Origin: Actinoplanes sp. SE50/110
Lineage (GTDB): Bacteria > Actinomycetota > Actinomycetes > Mycobacteriales > Micromonosporaceae
Direction of reading: 5' to 3'
DNA length: 64,000 bases
Assembly: GCF_900119315.1 (NCBI RefSeq)
Contig: NZ_LT827010.1
Coordinates: forward strand, 5,303,001-5,367,000
Shown: positions 7,509-15,633 of the stretch, one piece after another
Position numbering within the stretch: the stretch's first letter is position 1
Layout: each line of letters begins with the position of its first letter
Notes under the pieces: model-generated
The model's input: only the letters and a program-made list of their open reading frames with translations
Databases searched by the model: none
What the model was told of the DNA's origin: nothing
Program-made: the position numbers and the translations under genes

Positions 7509-9755
7509 ATGGCTGCGACGCTGGGCTCCCGCAAGCGGAAGATCGATCGGACCGTCCGGATGACGGTGTTCCTGATCGGTGTGCTGGTGCTGATCTCCAG
7601 CGTGGTGACGAGCGTGCTCGCGGTGCGCCGCGGCCGGGTCGACGCGCAGGACCACGCGCTCGACGTCACCCTGGGGCGTCAGGTGGAGGCTCTGCAGAAC
7701 TACTTCGAGCGGGCCCGCGCGATCGACGCGGTGCTCGCCGACAACCCGGTGTTCAGCGACTACTACGCGGCACCCGCCACCCCCGCCAAGCTGCGCCGGG
7801 TCAACGAGGCGCTCGGCTACCTGGAGACCCTCTTCCCCGGGCGGATCGGTGAGGCCTGTTTCATCGACAGCAGTGGCACCGAGATCGCCCGGGTCGTCGA
7901 CAGCACCCCGGCCGGCCCTGACGACCTGTCGCGGGACGAGGACGACAACGCCTTCTTCGCGCCCACCCTGGCGCTCGAACCGGGCCAGGTGTACCAGGCC
8001 AAGGAGTACGAGTCGACGGACACCCACAACGCGGTGATCTCGAACTCGACGACCGTGCGGGCCGCCGGGCACACCGGGATCGTGCACTTCGAGATCGCCC
8101 TGGACAGTTTCCGGATGGCCGGCACCACCGGCTCGATCGCCGCGTCGATCGTCGACGCGCAGACCGGCCACGTCCTGGTCGACACCCGCACCGGCAGCAT
8201 CCCCGCCGCCCTGCCGCCCGGCGCCGGCGATCACGGTGTGACCACGCTGGGCGGGCGGCGGATCGCGTACCAGCGGATCCACGCCACCCGCGGCAACGCC
8301 AACGACTGGTATCTCGCGGTGTCCGCGCCCGCCTTCGGCCGCGGCTGGACCCACGGTCTCAGCATCGGATCGCTCGCGCTGCTGCTCGGCGCGCTGCTGA
8401 TCATCCTGATCTCCGCCGTCAGCGGCTGGCGGTATCTGACCGCGGTCCGCCGGTCGGCCACCTACGACCGGCTCACCGGCCTGCCGAACCGCACCCTGCT
8501 CGCCGACCGTCTCGGCGCCGCACTGGACGGCGGGCAGCGGGCCGCCGTGCTGCTGTTCGACCTGCAGGGCTTCAAGGATGTCAACGACCTGCTCGGCACC
8601 CGGCACGGCGACCTGTTGCTGACCCAGGTCGCCCGGCGGCTGTCCGCGGCGGTGCCGTCCGGCGCGCTGCTGGCGCGGGTCGGCGCCGACGACTTCGCGG
8701 TGCTGCTGCCCGGCGGCGACCTCGCCGGGGCGCACCGGGTGGCCGACGACCTGCTGCAGGTTCTGCGGCCGGCTTTCACCCTCGGCGACGTCAGCCTGGA
8801 CGTCGAAGTCAGCGCCGGGATCGCGGCCGGGCCGGGGCACGGCGACGACGCGGAGACCCTGCTCCGGCACGCCGGCAGCGCCCTGCAACTGGCCACCGAA
8901 CAGGCCACCGGTGTGCACGAGTACGAGCCCGGGCAGGACGCCGACCCGGCGCACCGGCTGCAGCTGCTCGCCGACCTGCGCCGCGCGCTGGACACCGACG
9001 ACCAGCTCACGGTCCACTACCAGCCCAAGATCGAGCTGGACGGGGAGCGGGTGGCCGGCGTCGAGGCGCTGATCCGCTGGGAGCACCCGGACCGGGGCCG
9101 GATCCCCCCGGACAGCTTCATCCCGATCGCCGAGACCACCAGCCTCATCCACCCGCTGACCACCCGGGTCCTGGAGATCGCCGTCCGTCAGGCGGCCGCG
9201 TGGCGCCGCGACGGCCGGCTCCTCCCGGTCGCCGTCAACCTGTCCACCCGCTGCCTGCTCAACCCGAGCTTCCCCGATCAGATCTTTCAATTATTGCGGT
9301 CGTACGACGTTCCGGCCGCCGTGCTGGAGCTGGAAGTCACCGAGAGCCTGGTGATGACCGACCCGGAGCGCTGCCTCGCGGTCCTGCACGCCCTGCACGC
9401 GGGCGGCATCCGGCTGTCGGTCGACGACTTCGGCACCGGCCACTCGTCGATGAGCTACCTGCAGCGCCTGCCGGTCGACGAGTTGAAGATCGACAAGTCG
9501 TTCGTCCAGGGGATGGCGACCAGCCACGGCGACGCGGTCCTGGTGCGGACGGCGGTCAGCCTCGGGCACAACCTGGGCCTGTCGGTCGTCGCCGAGGGTG
9601 TCGAGGACGCGACGGCGGTCGCGGCGCTGCGTGAACTCGGGTGCGACATCGCCCAGGGCTACCACTACGCCCGGCCGATGCCGGCCGCCGACTTCGACCG
9701 CTGGCACGCCGCGTTCCTGGGGAAGCAGGCCGCCGACCTGCAAGTTGCACAGTAA
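7509..9755 (+). CDS. Membrane GGDEF-EAL protein, probable c-di-GMP phosphodiesterase
   Basis: About 748 aa. TM1 is at residues 14-36 and TM2 at about 282-305, enclosing an extracytoplasmic sensor domain (dCACHE-like size). A GGDEF domain covers about 316-475 and an EAL domain about 490-740. The GGDEF signature is degenerate (GADDF at about 391-395, no RxxD inhibitory site), so cyclase activity is doubtful. The EAL domain looks intact: GVEALIRWEHP, AVNLS, LELEVTES, SVDDFGTGHSSMSYL, ELKIDKSFV, VAEGVED and GYHYARPMP. Expected role: ligand-controlled breakdown of c-di-GMP, which in actinomycetes controls development. Start is ATG 7509 or the TTG one codon before. No partner kinase is nearby. Confidence 0.92.
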   Translation: MAATLGSRKRKIDRTVRMTVFLIGVLVLISSVVTSVLAVRRGRVDAQDHALDVTLGRQVEALQNYFERARAIDAVLADNPVFSDYYAAPATPAKLRRVNEALGYLETLFPGRIGEACFIDSSGTEIARVVDSTPAGPDDLSRDEDDNAFFAPTLALEPGQVYQAKEYESTDTHNAVISNSTTVRAAGHTGIVHFEIALDSFRMAGTTGSIAASIVDAQTGHVLVDTRTGSIPAALPPGAGDHGVTTLGGRRIAYQRIHATRGNANDWYLAVSAPAFGRGWTHGLSIGSLALLLGALLIILISAVSGWRYLTAVRRSATYDRLTGLPNRTLLADRLGAALDGGQRAAVLLFDLQGFKDVNDLLGTRHGDLLLTQVARRLSAAVPSGALLARVGADDFAVLLPGGDLAGAHRVADDLLQVLRPAFTLGDVSLDVEVSAGIAAGPGHGDDAETLLRHAGSALQLATEQATGVHEYEPGQDADPAHRLQLLADLRRALDTDDQLTVHYQPKIELDGERVAGVEALIRWEHPDRGRIPPDSFIPIAETTSLIHPLTTRVLEIAVRQAAAWRRDGRLLPVAVNLSTRCLLNPSFPDQIFQLLRSYDVPAAVLELEVTESLVMTDPERCLAVLHALHAGGIRLSVDDFGTGHSSMSYLQRLPVDELKIDKSFVQGMATSHGDAVLVRTAVSLGHNLGLSVVAEGVEDATAVAALRELGCDIAQGYHYARPMPAADFDRWHAAFLGKQAADLQVAQ

Positions 9756-9840
9756 CGTGCCATTCTCGAAGTTACGTCGTAAAACATCGATCGACGCCGG
9801 TGGAGGGGTTAGCCTCGGGGAGCGTTCTGGCGGGCGTACG

Positions 9841-9874
9841 ACGGCCCGGCCACCGGTTGCGGTGACCGGGCCGT
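9841..9874. terminator. Bidirectional terminator-like hairpin
   Basis: A 15-bp stem (one C/A mismatch on the + transcript, a G-U wobble on the - transcript) with a GTTG loop, in the gap between the GGDEF-EAL gene and the convergent DUF397 gene. GC-rich, no T-run. Position between convergent genes supports a shared terminator. Confidence 0.6.
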
Positions 9875-9883
9875 CGACCGAGC

Positions 9884-10102
9884 TCAGGGGCGCGGAACGG
9901 GGAACTCACCCTTCGCGACACCGTCGAGGAAGCAGTCCCACTCGGTGGCGTCGAAGATCAGCGGCTCACGATCCGGATTCCGCGAGTCCCGGATCGCGAC
10001 GAAGCCGTCAACCTGAGCGATCTCCACGCATCCGCCGTTGGCGTTGGACTTGGTGGACTTGCGCCACTGCGCGTCGGCAAGATTGACGTGGTACTTGTCC
10101 AT
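9884..10102 (-). CDS. DUF397 domain protein
   Basis: A 72-aa DUF397 protein, the standard stand-alone size. The WRKSTKSNANGGCVEIA and VAIRDSRNPDREPLIFDATEW signatures are complete. DUF397 proteins are nearly always encoded beside an XRE-DUF5753 (Scr1/WhiJ-type) regulator in actinomycetes; the pair behaves like a toxin/antitoxin-like or developmental control module, with the DUF397 protein thought to relieve or modulate repression. Here it starts 12 bp after the XRE gene ends, in one operon. Small, soluble, no membrane segment. Confidence 0.93.
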   Translation of the reverse strand: MDKYHVNLADAQWRKSTKSNANGGCVEIAQVDGFVAIRDSRNPDREPLIFDATEWDCFLDGVAKGEFPVPRP

Positions 10103-10114
10103 CGATGGCTCCTA

Positions 10115-10969
10115 CTACTGCGGTACGAGCTGGCGGGCGACCGCGGCGATCAGCTCACGGGACTCCTGCTTACTGAGTGCCGCCGCGGTGATGTGGTTCA
10201 AGGAGACGTTACTCCGCGCCAGATCGTCTTCCCGTTCGAGGTAAAGGTTGCCTGCCTGGGATTCCACGTAGGCGACCGGACTGTGCAACTCTTCCGCGAA
10301 CTCGAACAACGTCAAGGCGCCCAGCGTGCCCGGGTAGCTGCCGTTGGCGAACGGGACCACCTGGACGGTCACCCGCTTCGGCAGGCGCAGCAGGTGGTTG
10401 AGCTGTTCCGCCATCACCTGCGGACTCCCGATCTGCCGGCGGAGAACGGCCTCGTCGAGCACGACCCAGATCTCCGGCGGCTCCTCCAGGAAGACCCGGT
10501 CCTGCCGCTCCAGGCGAATCCGGACTTGTCGGTCTACTTCAGTATCCGGCATCGAGGGATTGGAGGCCTCGGTCAAGGCGTGGGCATAAGCCTCGGTCTG
10601 GAGCAGACCGTGAACCATGAGCGGCTCGAAGATCCTGATTTTGGTGGCGGCACTCTCCAGACCCAGAAAGGTGGAGAACGGAGCGGAGACGGCACCGTAT
10701 TTCGACCACCAGCCACGCTGGGCGCCGAGGGTGCGCAGCTCTTGCAACTGGCCGCTCAGCGCGTCCGGGGCGCCGTAGAGGACGAGCAGGGCTTCCAGCT
10801 CGACCGGTTTCATGCCGACCTCGCCGCCCTCGATCTTCTGGATCTTGCTGATCGAGCAGCCCAGACGGTTGGCGGCGTCCTGCTGCGACTTGCCGGCGGA
10901 GGTGCGCAGCTGACTCAACTGCTCGCCGAGCTGCCAGCGCGGGATGGTCGGGCCGATCGGGCGCGCCAT
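10115..10969 (-). CDS. XRE regulator with DUF5753 (Scr1/WhiJ type)
   Basis: A 284-aa regulator. Residues about 10-70 form the Xre HTH (LGEQLSQLRTSAGKSQQDAA, then CSISKIQKIEGGEVGMKP). Residues about 95-275 form DUF5753, with the diagnostic start FEPLMVHGLLQTEAYAHAL and the RQDRVF, VLDEAVLRR and VTVQVVPF blocks. This is the partner of the DUF397 protein encoded 12 bp downstream. ATG at 10969 is preferred over the upstream in-frame start because it has a GGAG site and gives the normal N-terminus. Known members (WhiJ of Streptomyces) act in developmental control; the target here is unknown, but an imperfect TTTCG/CGAAA repeat at 11072-11086 is a candidate self-operator. Confidence 0.93.
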   Translation of the reverse strand: MARPIGPTIPRWQLGEQLSQLRTSAGKSQQDAANRLGCSISKIQKIEGGEVGMKPVELEALLVLYGAPDALSGQLQELRTLGAQRGWWSKYGAVSAPFSTFLGLESAATKIRIFEPLMVHGLLQTEAYAHALTEASNPSMPDTEVDRQVRIRLERQDRVFLEEPPEIWVVLDEAVLRRQIGSPQVMAEQLNHLLRLPKRVTVQVVPFANGSYPGTLGALTLFEFAEELHSPVAYVESQAGNLYLEREDDLARSNVSLNHITAAALSKQESRELIAAVARQLVPQ

Positions 10970-11267
10970 GGCGGACTCCACTTCCCTCGCCGGAATCGAT
11001 CGAGGACATCGTGCTCGCTTCGTCGGCATACGGCAACGGCGTTAGGTGGAAGATCCATAGTGATGTCCCTCTTTCGAGGAACGAAAAGTTACGGCATAAG
11101 ATTGACGCCCCCTGAAGGCAGTGCCACTCTGGCTATCGCGACCGAGCCGCCCACTCCACAGTCGACGACGATCGCCGATCCCGCGGCGACGAGAGTCCAC
11201 GACCCCGGTGCCCCGCGGCGGCCGGCAACCACACCCGTGCGGTTCGTTGATCGACAGGGAGCTTCCA
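10970..11267. other. Intergenic region upstream of XRE gene
   Basis: About 300 bp without a gene. It separates the minus-strand XRE gene from the plus-strand small ORF pair. The only structure noted is TTTCG-5-CGAAA at 11072-11086, which may be an operator for the XRE protein. No clear promoter hexamers were recognised. Confidence 0.4.
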
Positions 11268-11359
11268 TGGACGTACAACCGCAATATGAACTGCCGCAAC
11301 GGCACCATGACCTGACCGGCGGGAAAGGCCGTCGCCATGACACTGCCCCGGCCCGGTGA
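11268..11359 (+). CDS. Possible 30-residue peptide with strong RBS
   Basis: A short frame (MDVQPQYELPQRHHDLTGGK..., 30 residues) starting at ATG 11268 behind a near-ideal AGGGAG site 6-7 nt upstream. It ends at TGA 11357-11359, so it overlaps the start of the next gene (ATG 11337) by 23 nt in another frame. Either it is a real small peptide or a leader whose translation couples ribosomes to the next gene. Too short for family evidence. Confidence 0.35.
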
Positions 11360-11600
11360 CATCCTCCGCGTCGGCAGCGCGGCCAGCGTGCAGTTCCGGA
11401 AACCCATCCTGCTCCGGGTCATCCAGGTGCATGACTGGACGACGTACGACGGCTGGATCTGGATAAGCGGGTACTCCATCGACCCGGCCGGGCGCGCGAT
11501 CGAGCGGCGCACCATCTTCGTGCAGTTCGACGGCCTGCGGACGATCCCCGCGAACCGGTTGCCGATCGCGGACGCGGCGGACCCCGCCTCCGCGGAATGA
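11337..11600 (+). CDS. Small conserved actinobacterial protein
   Basis: An 87-aa soluble protein, beta-rich with many aromatic residues (ASVQFRKPILLRVIQVHDW, TYDGWIWISGY). I recognise this as a small conserved type seen in Micromonosporaceae, often near XRE/DUF397 genes, but no function is known. A purine-rich GGGAAAGG lies about 8-15 nt before the ATG, and the preceding 30-codon frame overlaps its start, so coupling is possible. It ends 49 bp before the convergent NB-ARC gene. Confidence 0.6.
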   Translation: MTLPRPGDILRVGSAASVQFRKPILLRVIQVHDWTTYDGWIWISGYSIDPAGRAIERRTIFVQFDGLRTIPANRLPIADAADPASAE

Positions 11601-11648
11601 CCGGCCGCGCTCGACAGTCACGGTCGGGACCGCGCCGGCCCGTGAACC

Positions 11649-13775
11649 TCAGATAGGCGAATTCACCAAGCCGTCGAGATCATCCTGAGCCTTCCTGGTC
11701 TGGGCGTGGTCCGCGCCCAGAACCCGCACCATGTCCTCCACCAGAGCGCGAAGGTCAGCGATGGCATCCGAGGTGTCGCCGGCGACAGCGCGCCATTTCG
11801 CCAGTTCAAGGCGGGCCTCGAGGGTGACGGGATGATTCCGGCCCGCCAAGCGAACATAGTCGCGAGTCAGCGCGGTGAACATTTCGACGGCCGGCCGCCC
11901 CTCCCCCGCCATTCCTCGGAAGCTGGCAGCGTTCCATCGGGCCGCCAGGGTGTTGCTGTCGTCCGGCCCGAGTTCCCGAGTGAGAGCCGCCACCAGATTG
12001 TCGAATTCCCCGGCGCTCCGCAGTGGGTCGCCGGTGTGGCCGCGCCACTTCGCGAGGTTGAAGCGGGCACCGAGGGTGTTCGGGTGGTCGGCTCCCTGAA
12101 TGCGCAAGCAGTCGACCAACACCGCCTCCAGGTCGGCGATTCCCCCGATCGTGTCTCCGGCGCGCGCCTTGTGCTCGCCGAGGTTGCGGCGGACGTTCAG
12201 CGTTTCATCATGATCTTGCCCAAGCGTCCGGACACAATCCCCGACCAGCGCCTCGAAGTCGTCGACCGCGCCCGACATGTCGCCTGAAGCGCCACGACGG
12301 ACGGCGAGGTAGATGCGGAGTCGCAGCGTGCTCAGGTGGTCGATGCCGACATGCTCGACCGTTCTACGGTAGAGGTGGTCGAGGAAGCTCGTCGACGGTT
12401 GCTCGCCCTCACCGGCGATGCGATGCAGGGTGCGGTAGAGCACCGGATGGAGGTTGCCCTCCGGGTCCCACAGATCCAGGTCGGTTGCTTCCACGAGTGC
12501 GATCACATTCGCAGCCATCGCATCCTCTCGTCGGCGCATGGTCCTCCACTGTTCGAAGACGGCGTCGGCCAGGCAGGTCGACAGACGCCGACGGGCGTCC
12601 GGAGTCAGTGTTTCGCGGACGGCCCGTTGGACCATTGCGTGGATGTGAGCGGTCTCGGTCGCATCGTCGAGGGACAGCAGATTGAACCGAGCCAACAGGC
12701 GCAGCGCCTCATCGATCGTGTCGGCGTCGATCTCGCGATCGACCCGCTCGGCGCAGAACGCTGAGACTGACGTGGTTGTCAGGATGCTGATCGGAATGCC
12801 GTTCGGATCGAGCAGGGCGGCGAGTTCGAGCACCGGCTGTGCCAAGCCGACCGGGGCCAGTCGCGCGGCCTGCTCGATCGACAGAGTCCAGATCGCCGAC
12901 ATCGGCACCCCCTGCTGGTCAGGCAGGGCGTCCGGGGCCAGGTCTGACAGCCGGCGCCGCCGGCCGGTGAGCAGCTTCCGATACGCGGAGCAGGACGTTC
13001 GCGGCCCGCGGTCAAGGATGTAGGCGGCCGCCTGGGCGAGAGCCAACGGATGATGACCGAGAGCGGCGGCAAGGTCGGCGGCGCCGTCGAGAGCTGCCGG
13101 GCGGGCCGCCAGCTTCGCCTTCAGATAGACCTCGGCCTCGGCAGGACGGAACACGGTCAGCTCGATCAGTTGTCGCCCGGCCCACAGAGCATTGTCCCGG
13201 CGCCGACTGGTCACCACCGTCCGGCCGAAGGCTTCAGCCGGCGGCCACAGGTATCGGAGGTCCGCCGGGTCCGAGACATCATCGAGAACGATCAGCCACC
13301 GGTGGCCGTGTGGCTCGGCGAGCCAGGTCAGGAACCGCTGAGCGGCACGGTCCACGTCACCCTCCTCGATGCCGAACACCCTCAGCGCGGCTTCGGCATA
13401 TCCGGCTACCAGGTTCCGTCGGGAAGTCGCGGTGATCCACACCAGGAGATCGACCTCGCGTTTCCGCCACAAGTCGTGCGCCAGGTGAGCTACCAGTTGC
13501 GTCTTGCCGACTCCGCCCATGCCGGTGACCACCTGAGCGACCGTGCCCTCGCGCGATGCCGACGGCCTGGCCAGCGTCTGGTCGGCCGGCCGGCTCTGCC
13601 GGCAGTCCGCCTCCGGCGGCACCACCCCGGCCCGGCACGGCCAGGTAACCGGCACCGCACCGCCGGAGAAGTTGTACTGGACGTTGTGGGCACCGAGTTG
13701 AAGCGCCTGAGCCGTCGGCAACGGCGGAGGTTCAGGTGGCGTGGTCACCGGGACGGCTCCAGGGTGAGCGGACAT
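11649..13775 (-). CDS. NB-ARC / TPR STAND ATPase with N-terminal Q/N motif
   Basis: About 708 aa. Residues 25-37 hold LQLGAHNVQYNFS, like the amyloid/RHIM-type motifs at the N-terminus of some actinobacterial NLR proteins. The NB-ARC core spans about 75-330: P-loop GMGGVGKT (85-92), Walker B LIVLDDVSD, sensor RTVVTSRR and LGHHPLALAQA (GxP-type). A winged-helix region follows, then about 480-700 is a TPR-10/12 array with repeated DH-TL-AR-NLA patterns. STAND proteins of this shape are switches in regulation or antiphage/abortive responses. There is no N-terminal HTH or effector domain, so the effector would have to be another protein. Start is the ATG giving MSAHPG; upstream in-frame codons are possible. 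It diverges from the acetyltransferase gene with 14 bp between starts. Confidence 0.85.
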   Translation of the reverse strand: MSAHPGAVPVTTPPEPPPLPTAQALQLGAHNVQYNFSGGAVPVTWPCRAGVVPPEADCRQSRPADQTLARPSASREGTVAQVVTGMGGVGKTQLVAHLAHDLWRKREVDLLVWITATSRRNLVAGYAEAALRVFGIEEGDVDRAAQRFLTWLAEPHGHRWLIVLDDVSDPADLRYLWPPAEAFGRTVVTSRRRDNALWAGRQLIELTVFRPAEAEVYLKAKLAARPAALDGAADLAAALGHHPLALAQAAAYILDRGPRTSCSAYRKLLTGRRRRLSDLAPDALPDQQGVPMSAIWTLSIEQAARLAPVGLAQPVLELAALLDPNGIPISILTTTSVSAFCAERVDREIDADTIDEALRLLARFNLLSLDDATETAHIHAMVQRAVRETLTPDARRRLSTCLADAVFEQWRTMRRREDAMAANVIALVEATDLDLWDPEGNLHPVLYRTLHRIAGEGEQPSTSFLDHLYRRTVEHVGIDHLSTLRLRIYLAVRRGASGDMSGAVDDFEALVGDCVRTLGQDHDETLNVRRNLGEHKARAGDTIGGIADLEAVLVDCLRIQGADHPNTLGARFNLAKWRGHTGDPLRSAGEFDNLVAALTRELGPDDSNTLAARWNAASFRGMAGEGRPAVEMFTALTRDYVRLAGRNHPVTLEARLELAKWRAVAGDTSDAIADLRALVEDMVRVLGADHAQTRKAQDDLDGLVNSPI

Positions 13776-13789
13776 GCCAGCATGGACCC

Positions 13790-14338
13790 GTGCGTAACGA
13801 GCAACGCCTACCCACCCGGACGCCCGAGTCCCGGGCATTCGCGGAGCGGGTGCAGGTCGTCATGAATCTCACCTTCCGCCTCAACGCGCTGCCCTTCGAC
13901 GATCTCGACGGGCGTCGGGCCGTGCTGGCCCAGATCTTCGGCAAGGCGCTGCCGGACTCGCTGACCATTCTGCCGCCGTTCTACTGCGACCACGGTCTGG
14001 GCGCCGCATTCGGTGAGCGGGTCTTCATCAACCAGGGCTGCTATTTTCTCGACTTCGGCGGCATCACCATCGGCGATCGGGTGCTGATCGGACCGCGGGT
14101 GACGCTGAGCACCGCCGGGCATCCGGTGGCGCCGGGTGAGCGGTTCGATTTCATCACGCACGCCCCGATCGTCATCGAGGATGACGTGTGGATCGGCGCG
14201 GCCGTCACCGTCGCTCCGGGGGTGACGATCGGGCGCGGCTCGGTGGTCGGCGCGGGCGCGGTCATCGCCAAGGATGTGCCGCCGCTGAGCGTGGTGACCG
14301 CCACCAGTTTCGTCGAGCGCAAACGCCTCGGCGAGTAG
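13790..14338 (+). CDS. Maltose/galactoside-type O-acetyltransferase (LbH fold)
   Basis: A 182-aa acetyl-CoA-dependent sugar O-acetyltransferase of the NodL/LacA/Maa type, normal length. An N-terminal helical Mac-like segment is followed by left-handed beta-helix hexapeptide repeats (FINQGCYFLDFGGITIGD, LIGPRVTLSTAGHPV with the catalytic His, VWIGAAVTVAPGVTIGRGSV and VVGAGAVIAKDVPP). The natural substrate cannot be told. GTG at 13790 is chosen because it begins the conserved N-terminus; only 14 bp separate it from the start of the divergent NB-ARC gene, so promoters must overlap the opposite gene or transcripts are leaderless. Confidence 0.9.
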   Translation: MRNEQRLPTRTPESRAFAERVQVVMNLTFRLNALPFDDLDGRRAVLAQIFGKALPDSLTILPPFYCDHGLGAAFGERVFINQGCYFLDFGGITIGDRVLIGPRVTLSTAGHPVAPGERFDFITHAPIVIEDDVWIGAAVTVAPGVTIGRGSVVGAGAVIAKDVPPLSVVTATSFVERKRLGE

Positions 14339-14347
14339 ATCGGGCGG

Positions 14348-15205
14348 TCAGAGGTCCTGGCGACCGCGGGACGGCAGCCCCAGCGAGACGGCGATCGGGT
14401 TCCACAGGGCCAGGAACTGCTCTTTGGCCACGGCGGAGGACGCGGACTCGTGATCAGCGGCTTGCCGGTAGACCTTGGCGGCCGGGGTGTCGGCGCACCC
14501 GGCGCTGTTTCTTTCCCGGGCCCATTTCACATAGGCCACGTCACTGTTCAGCGAGTGCGTGAGCCCGGCACTCAGCGCATCCCGCGCCGCTTCGCCGGAC
14601 GGGATGGCCGAGAGGTCCAGGCTCGCCAGCGTGGACCGCTGTTCGTCGCGCTCGACGCCCACGGCCTGCAGTCTGCTGACGGCGTCGTCCACCTTCTCGC
14701 AGGCGAGCACCGCGATGATCGCGGCGTTCAGCTCGGCCCGGGATGCGCTGCTGCGGTCCAGCAACTGGTTCATGGCGGCGCCCTGGGCCGCCGCGCTGCC
14801 GGTGGGTGAGGCACTCGCGTCAGGCGGCGGGCCGCCGGTGGTGGCGGTGCCGGTCGCGTCGGTGAGGCCGGGAAGGGGCAGGGTGGGCTGGTGGCCGCCC
14901 GCACCGGCCACCAGCACCGCGCTGCCGACCGCCGCGAACAGCACCGTTGCCAGGCCGGCCAGCAGCGGGGCCAGCGATCGCGACCCGCGGCGCGCCATGG
15001 TGGGCCGGGCGAAGGCGAACGTGCCGCGGAACGGGACCGGGTCCGGATGGGGCTGGTCGCCGGTGAAGGCCGGGGTGCGTCGAGCGACCGCGTCCAGGAG
15101 CGTGCTGTCAGCCCGCCGAGCCTCCCGGGCCGGGTGGAACGCGGGCGTGGATCTGGCCAGAGCCAACAGCAGTTGACGGCCGAACGACGGGTCCCCGGCC
15201 GGCAT
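14348..15205 (-). CDS. Single-pass membrane protein, unknown
   Basis: A 285-aa protein with a soluble N-terminal stretch containing repeated STPAF-type segments (ARSTPAFHP, ARRTPAFTG, FRGTFAFARP), one TM helix at about residues 76-100 and an extracytoplasmic Ala/Pro/Thr linker followed by a helical domain (about 145-280) with three Cys. No known domain recognised. Its ATG overlaps the TGA of the upstream gene (ATGA, 15203-15206 region), so translation of the two is coupled and they probably form a complex. It converges with the acetyltransferase gene 9 bp away. Confidence 0.6.
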   Translation of the reverse strand: MPAGDPSFGRQLLLALARSTPAFHPAREARRADSTLLDAVARRTPAFTGDQPHPDPVPFRGTFAFARPTMARRGSRSLAPLLAGLATVLFAAVGSAVLVAGAGGHQPTLPLPGLTDATGTATTGGPPPDASASPTGSAAAQGAAMNQLLDRSSASRAELNAAIIAVLACEKVDDAVSRLQAVGVERDEQRSTLASLDLSAIPSGEAARDALSAGLTHSLNSDVAYVKWARERNSAGCADTPAAKVYRQAADHESASSAVAKEQFLALWNPIAVSLGLPSRGRQDL

Positions 15206-15531
15206 CAGGCGGTGCCGTCCTCGACCTCGGGTTTGCCGACCTGTCTGAGCATCTTCTCCACCATCAGCGGAGCGGTGATGCCCAGTGAGCCGGCCGCGAA
15301 CGGCCCGCCGAGCTGACCGTCCGCGCCGAAGACGGCGGCCAGCCCGGCTCCGGCGGCGAGCCGGAGGACCACCGAGAGCAGGTATGCGGGAAGTCTCGGC
15401 TCGCCGGGACGCTTCCACGGCAGCGCCTTCGCCCGGCGCAGTGCACCGGCGAGTTCGAGCGCCTCGACGACCGATCCGCCCACCAGAGCCCAGGCGGCAG
15501 CGGACAACGGCGGCAGTGCGACGTCCGGCAT
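15205..15531 (-). CDS. Small membrane protein, coupled to next gene
   Basis: A 108-aa protein with two to three hydrophobic segments (about residues 8-25, 48-65 and 70-85) and charged ends (KALPWKRPGEPRLP, KMLRQVGKPEVEDG). No family recognised. ATG at 15531 (MPDV) is chosen; an in-frame TTG six codons earlier is possible. The stop codon overlaps the start of the following single-pass membrane gene by ATGA, a strong sign that the two products are made in equal amounts. Confidence 0.55.
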   Translation of the reverse strand: MPDVALPPLSAAAWALVGGSVVEALELAGALRRAKALPWKRPGEPRLPAYLLSVVLRLAAGAGLAAVFGADGQLGGPFAAGSLGITAPLMVEKMLRQVGKPEVEDGTA

Positions 15532-15633
15532 GGAGAGCACTGTAGCCAAGGGGAATTGATGTTGGTTATCGGCCTGTCGGCGCGATGCGCGCTCCGGTCA
15601 GGACGTCAGCGCGTGCCGGATGGGCGGAAGCAG

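Noticed and set aside
7500..9290. Minus-strand open frame of 596 codons
   Set aside because: Antisense to the GGDEF-EAL gene, no domain recognised.
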